DNA of 64,000 nt. It comes from an uncultured bacterium (lineage in GTDB: Bacteria; Cyanobacteriota; Vampirovibrionia; Gastranaerophilales; Gastranaerophilaceae). Location of the stretch: the NCBI GenBank assembly GCA_902791985.1, contig CADAYD010000001.1, forward strand, positions 1-64,000, given 5' to 3'. Below are positions 61,022 through 64,000 of the stretch, piece after piece. Within the stretch, counting starts at the first letter, position 1. Each line of letters starts with the position of its first letter. The notes beneath the pieces were generated by a model that worked only from the letters and a program-made list of their open reading frames with translations, ran no database searches and had not been told where the DNA came from. A program made the position numbers and the translations under genes.

Positions 61022-62096
61022 AGTTTTTCCTCACATTATCCGTTGACAAATTTTTTAACTGTTCGTACAGTTTTATTTCATCATCTGACAAATTATGAGA
61101 AAATTCAATACTGACTGTTACAATTAAATCTCCGACTTTGCCGTTTTTCTTTAATCCTTGTTTTGCAATACGGAATTTTTGACCGGAACAAGTGTTTTTA
61201 GGTAGTTTTAGTTTTATTGTTCCGTCAAATGCAGGTATGGAAATTTCTTCTCCTAATGCAGCTTCAAATGGTGTAATAGGAACATTGTAATATATGTTTA
61301 GTTTATCAAAATGCACCTGAGTTTTTGTTTCAATCCTTATTTGTACATAAACATCGCCGTTTGGTCCGCCGTTTTTGCCTGTTGTTCCCTCTCCTTTTAA
61401 GCGTAATTTTGCGCCGTCTTTTATCCCTTTGGGTATAGTAAGAGTAATTTTTTTTGTTTCTGTTACAAATCCCTTGCCACCGCATTTGCTGCATTTATCT
61501 CCGTTTGCGAACCTATGCCCGAAGCATTTCGGACAAGTTTTTGTGGTACGGATATTTATTATACGTTTTGAACCTGTCATAACTTCATCCGGGGTAATTA
61601 CAACTTCCGTTGAAATATTTTCACCTTTTTGCGGCTTTTTATTATCTTTTTCTTTTTTGTTTTTCTTAAATTTTGCGCTCCAATATTTTAATGTATTGAT
61701 TAATGTATTACGCTTTTTCGTTTGATTTTTCTTTTTAATTTTTTGTTCAGGTTTTGGTGTTTCTCTTTTTTCATTTTCTTCATTATCGATTTTTTGATTA
61801 ACTTTTTGAGTCGATTCCTTCGGATTTTTATTTTGGGATTCGGTATTGATATCAGAATTAAAGCCGGAATTAAAAATTCCGTGTATAGTATCATATTTTT
61901 TTCGTTCTGAGTCATTACATAAAGTTTCGTATGCAGATGTTATTTCTTTAAACATTTCAATAGCATTTGCGTTTTTATTTACATCAGGATGATAAATTCG
62001 GGCAAGTTTTCTGTATGCGGATTTTATTTCAGATGTACTTGCATCTGTGCTAACCTCTAAAATTTCATAATAATTTTTTACACCATTAAACACCAT
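61005..62096 (-). CDS. Second DnaJ-family protein with half zinc finger
   Basis: 363 residues. The J domain (6-70) has HPD in RIYHPDVN. A low-complexity, charged Lys/Glu/Asn linker (about 80-165) replaces the Gly/Phe region. The cysteine part has CPKCFGH and CSKCGGKG, two units instead of four. The C-terminal domain has KGIKDGAKLRLKGEG. It resembles the protein at 30201 but with a different linker. It overlaps queE. The client range is unknown. Confidence 0.85.
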   Translation of the reverse strand: MVFNGVKNYYEILEVSTDASTSEIKSAYRKLARIYHPDVNKNANAIEMFKEITSAYETLCNDSERKKYDTIHGIFNSGFNSDINTESQNKNPKESTQKVNQKIDNEENEKRETPKPEQKIKKKNQTKKRNTLINTLKYWSAKFKKNKKEKDNKKPQKGENISTEVVITPDEVMTGSKRIINIRTTKTCPKCFGHRFANGDKCSKCGGKGFVTETKKITLTIPKGIKDGAKLRLKGEGTTGKNGGPNGDVYVQIRIETKTQVHFDKLNIYYNVPITPFEAALGEEISIPAFDGTIKLKLPKNTCSGQKFRIAKQGLKKNGKVGDLIVTVSIEFSHNLSDDEIKLYEQLKNLSTDNVRKNFGYGS

Positions 62097-62178
62097 ACAA
62101 ACTATTTAATGATGTTTTAACAAAAATCAACATGCCCCAACAGATTAAACGCAAATTTATTGATGCAAAATGTTGCTG

Positions 62179-62472
62179 TTAAACCATTGTTCTATTATAG
62201 CCGTCTAACCCCTGTAAAAAATTCATAATCTGTTTTTCTGTTTGCGGAGTAATATGGTTCTTTGTATTTATGTCTGCCGCTTTTGGTGTTTGATGTCCGA
62301 TATTATTTGTATTAGTGTCGTCAAAAGCAATACGATTATTTGCATACATATCTGATTTCAGCGTTTGCCCGCCGTCAGTTCCGATGTCATACCCGGGCAG
62401 GTTGCCGTATAAAAGCTCCGCACTCTGTCCGATTTTTGCACCAAGTTGTATTCCGTTAATTGATTCTGCCAT
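62179..62472 (-). CDS. Small unrecognised protein (second of a pair)
   Basis: 97 residues, MAESINGIQLGAKIGQSAEL..., polar with no Cys, signal or membrane segment. AGGAG lies seven bases before the ATG. It starts 12 nt after the upstream small gene, so they form a two-gene unit. No family was recognised. Confidence 0.6.
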   Translation of the reverse strand: MAESINGIQLGAKIGQSAELLYGNLPGYDIGTDGGQTLKSDMYANNRIAFDDTNTNNIGHQTPKAADINTKNHITPQTEKQIMNFLQGLDGYNRTMV

Positions 62473-62484
62473 TGATCGCTCCTG

Positions 62485-62820
62485 TTAACCCATTGAATAG
62501 AATGAAAAACATCCGCCCGAGGGGTTCCCGTTTTCATTGTATGGTTTTAAATTTCCGATACCTGTGTGAGGATAATATTTACGTCCTCGTATATTAATTT
62601 CATTATTCGGATTAGACAATATTTCTGCATATCCGTCACTTACGTTCAAATCCAATCCGATGCCCATTAAGACGGCATCCAGTATATTTTTTGTTAATGC
62701 TCCAAATGTTGCGGCAACTGTTCCTTTGTCAATATTAAGATTCGTTGATGCGTAACCTTCGCCGCTTGCAGCCTGAACTCGGTTAATTTGGTCAATTGCT
62801 CTGCTCTTTGTTTTTGACAT
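62485..62820 (-). CDS. Small unrecognised protein (first of a pair)
   Basis: This 111-residue protein starts MSKTKSRAIDQINRVQAASG. A hydrophobic helix (LTKNILDAVLMGIGLDLNV) lies in the middle. The end is Gly/Asn/Tyr-rich. AAGGA precedes the ATG. It is divergent from minC. It has no signal peptide. No family was recognised. Confidence 0.6.
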   Translation of the reverse strand: MSKTKSRAIDQINRVQAASGEGYASTNLNIDKGTVAATFGALTKNILDAVLMGIGLDLNVSDGYAEILSNPNNEINIRGRKYYPHTGIGNLKPYNENGNPSGGCFSFYSMG

Positions 62821-62904
62821 GATAAAATCCTTATACTCTGCTCTTATATATATAAAGTATATAATCGCAAAATAATTGCCTTTTTTTAATAAATATTCTT
62901 AACA

Positions 62905-62926
62905 TTTTGTAACACATATTACAAAA
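62905..62926. promoter_or_regulatory. Palindrome upstream of minC
   Basis: TTTTGTAA and TTACAAAA form perfect 8-bp arms around CACATA, in the spacer between minC and the divergent small gene. The size fits a dimeric regulator. A shorter related palindrome is upstream of the receiver gene (58508-58520). Confidence 0.4.
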
Positions 62927-63002
62927 CTACAAAAATTCTTGAAGATTAATGTTTTTTAGGGTAGTTTTTACATGTAACCGATTTTTTTTTAGAAAGGAAG
63001 AT

Positions 63003-63842
63003 ATGGAAACGGGGTATATAGATAACGGCTTTATTGTGGATTTAACCCATGCCGTAAAAATTTCTGAAATAATTTATGAATTGTCAAGAACACTTGATAT
63101 GCCTGAAGCGAAGAATAAACACATTTGTTTAAAACTTGGCACAATTGATTTGAGTGTTGAAGAGCTGACAAGTATTAAAACACTTATAGAACTTATGGAA
63201 TCAAAGCTCGCTTGTGTAAGTACGAGTTCTGCTCAAACAGTGGAATCTGCAACGGCGATGGAGATTGATGTGTCTGAATTTACAAATGAAATGAGTGCTC
63301 CGTCTTTTGATCAAACCGAAGAACCGACAAATGAAGTTGTTCAAGCGCTTGACAATATTTTTGGAGAAGAGAAAACAAAAGATGAAAATTTAATAAATGA
63401 AATTCGTCATGATGATGAATTTGAAGAACCTGAGCCCTCAGAAAACGAAGAAGAACATATAAAAGAATTGCGCATTGAGCCTGAAAAACTTCCAACACTT
63501 TATATTCGCAGAACAATTCGCTCAGGGCAAAGTATTTCTTCTGACGGTAATATAGTGATTGTTGGGGATGTTAACCCGGGTGCGGAAATTATCGCAAAAG
63601 GAGACGTCACTGTTTGGGGAATATTGGCAGGTATTGTCCATGCCGGTTCAGATGGAAACAATTATGCAAGAATAAGAGCGCTAAAACTCAATCCGGTACA
63701 AATAAGAATAGGAGAAGTTTTTGCGCGCAGACCTGATACGGTTAATTTACCGTTTATTCAAAAAACAAGTGAGTATACTCCTGAAGAAGCATTTACTCAC
63801 AAAGGAATTATCATAATCAAAAAAATACATAATGAAAACTAA
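63003..63842 (+). CDS. minC: Septum-site inhibitor MinC
   Basis: From ATG 63003 (279 residues) a GAAAGGA site is present; an upstream ATG at 62949 is less likely. The C-terminal MinC_C beta-helix is clear: TIRSGQSISSDGNIVIVGDV, NPGAEIIAKGDVTVWGILAG and RIRALKLNPVQIRIGEVFAR. The N-terminal MinC_N region and a long acidic linker (about 80-170) precede it. It blocks FtsZ assembly away from midcell with MinD. It ends 10 nt before minD. Confidence 0.92.
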   Translation: METGYIDNGFIVDLTHAVKISEIIYELSRTLDMPEAKNKHICLKLGTIDLSVEELTSIKTLIELMESKLACVSTSSAQTVESATAMEIDVSEFTNEMSAPSFDQTEEPTNEVVQALDNIFGEEKTKDENLINEIRHDDEFEEPEPSENEEEHIKELRIEPEKLPTLYIRRTIRSGQSISSDGNIVIVGDVNPGAEIIAKGDVTVWGILAGIVHAGSDGNNYARIRALKLNPVQIRIGEVFARRPDTVNLPFIQKTSEYTPEEAFTHKGIIIIKKIHNEN

Positions 63843-63852
63843 GGAGATATAA

Positions 63853-64000
63853 ATGACCGGAAGAGTAATAGTAATAACCTCGGGAAAAGGAGGAGTCGGA
63901 AAAACAACTACTAATGCTAACATCGGTACTGCTCTTGCAAGAGCCGGTAAAAAAGTCGTTATGGTTGATACCGATTTGGGTTTAAGAAACTTAGACCTGT
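63853..64000 (+). CDS. minD: Septum-site ATPase MinD (5' part, cut by window end)
   Basis: The visible 49 codons read [20 protein letters not shown] and then the switch I region [11 protein letters not shown]. The deviant Walker A with both lysines (KGGVGKTT) is intact. AAGGAG precedes the ATG. The rest of the gene and any minE lie beyond the window. Confidence 0.95.
   Translation, partial: MTGRVIVITSGKGGVGKTTTNANIGTALARAGKKVVMVDTDLGLRNLDL

Overview
The window is AT-rich DNA of a Gram-negative-type (diderm) bacterium. Genes for Kdo-containing LPS are scattered through it (kdsC, kdsA, waaA, lpxK, lptC, lptA), alongside a type IV pilus cluster, a MinC/MinD pair and many genes with no recognisable family. 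TTG and GTG starts are used at several loci, and there are no prophage, IS or CRISPR structures. The mix of housekeeping genes, the plant-type glutamate-cysteine ligase and several lineage-type hypothetical proteins fits a gut member of the non-photosynthetic cyanobacterial sister group (Vampirovibrionia/'Melainabacteria', order Gastranaerophilales). That placement is inference from recognised families, not from an rRNA.

Layout. 0-8.5 kb: tRNA-Pro preceded by tRNA-like debris, pnuC, a membrane protein, a histidine kinase divergent from kdsC, a TPR protein and aspartokinase, then a small acidic protein divergent from an XRE-type regulator. 7-12 kb: a minus-strand run (YkgJ-type cysteine cluster, C-tail-anchored protein, TIGR02757, long TPR protein, SDR, small HTH). 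The small HTH is again divergent from a small acidic protein related to the first one. 12.6-18.5 kb: pilP-like, pilQ, pilB and pilC. 18.8-21.8 kb: MCE protein, lpxK and nth. 22-24 kb: two unrecognised proteins, one alpha-helical at both ends and one Gly/Ala/Ser-rich. 24-26.4 kb: lptC, lptA and TPR. 26.5-32.2 kb: dprA, topA, dnaJ-like and rsmA. 32.3-35.8 kb: glutamate-cysteine ligase, a secreted protein and a membrane protein. 36-44.9 kb: a homocitrate/Re-citrate-synthase-like enzyme, deoC, metF, a very large GH13-type protein, a flavoprotein and folK. 45-50.3 kb: waaA, rseP, pheS, a metallo-beta-lactamase-fold hydrolase and kdsA. 50.4-57.4 kb: dnaE, a small unknown, a TolC-like protein with His-rich ends, and a CorC-type protein. 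57.6-64 kb: yjbQ, DUF378, a receiver-only response regulator with a degenerate PilB-like ATPase, queE, a second dnaJ-like gene, two small unknowns, then minC and the start of minD.

Most genes fall into small tight operons with 1-20 nt gaps or ATGA/TAATG overlaps, and envelope biogenesis is the dominant theme. The least explained content comprises: (i) the two divergent HTH/small-acidic-protein cassettes, one with apparent operators and one with no AUG start; (ii) the receiver plus degenerate pilus-type ATPase operon; (iii) the 22-24 kb secreted or structural-looking pair, with a 25-bp intragenic direct repeat; (iv) tRNA-5'-half-like repeats next to hairpins; and (v) several genes whose -10 box sits about 6 nt from the start codon, suggesting leaderless transcripts.
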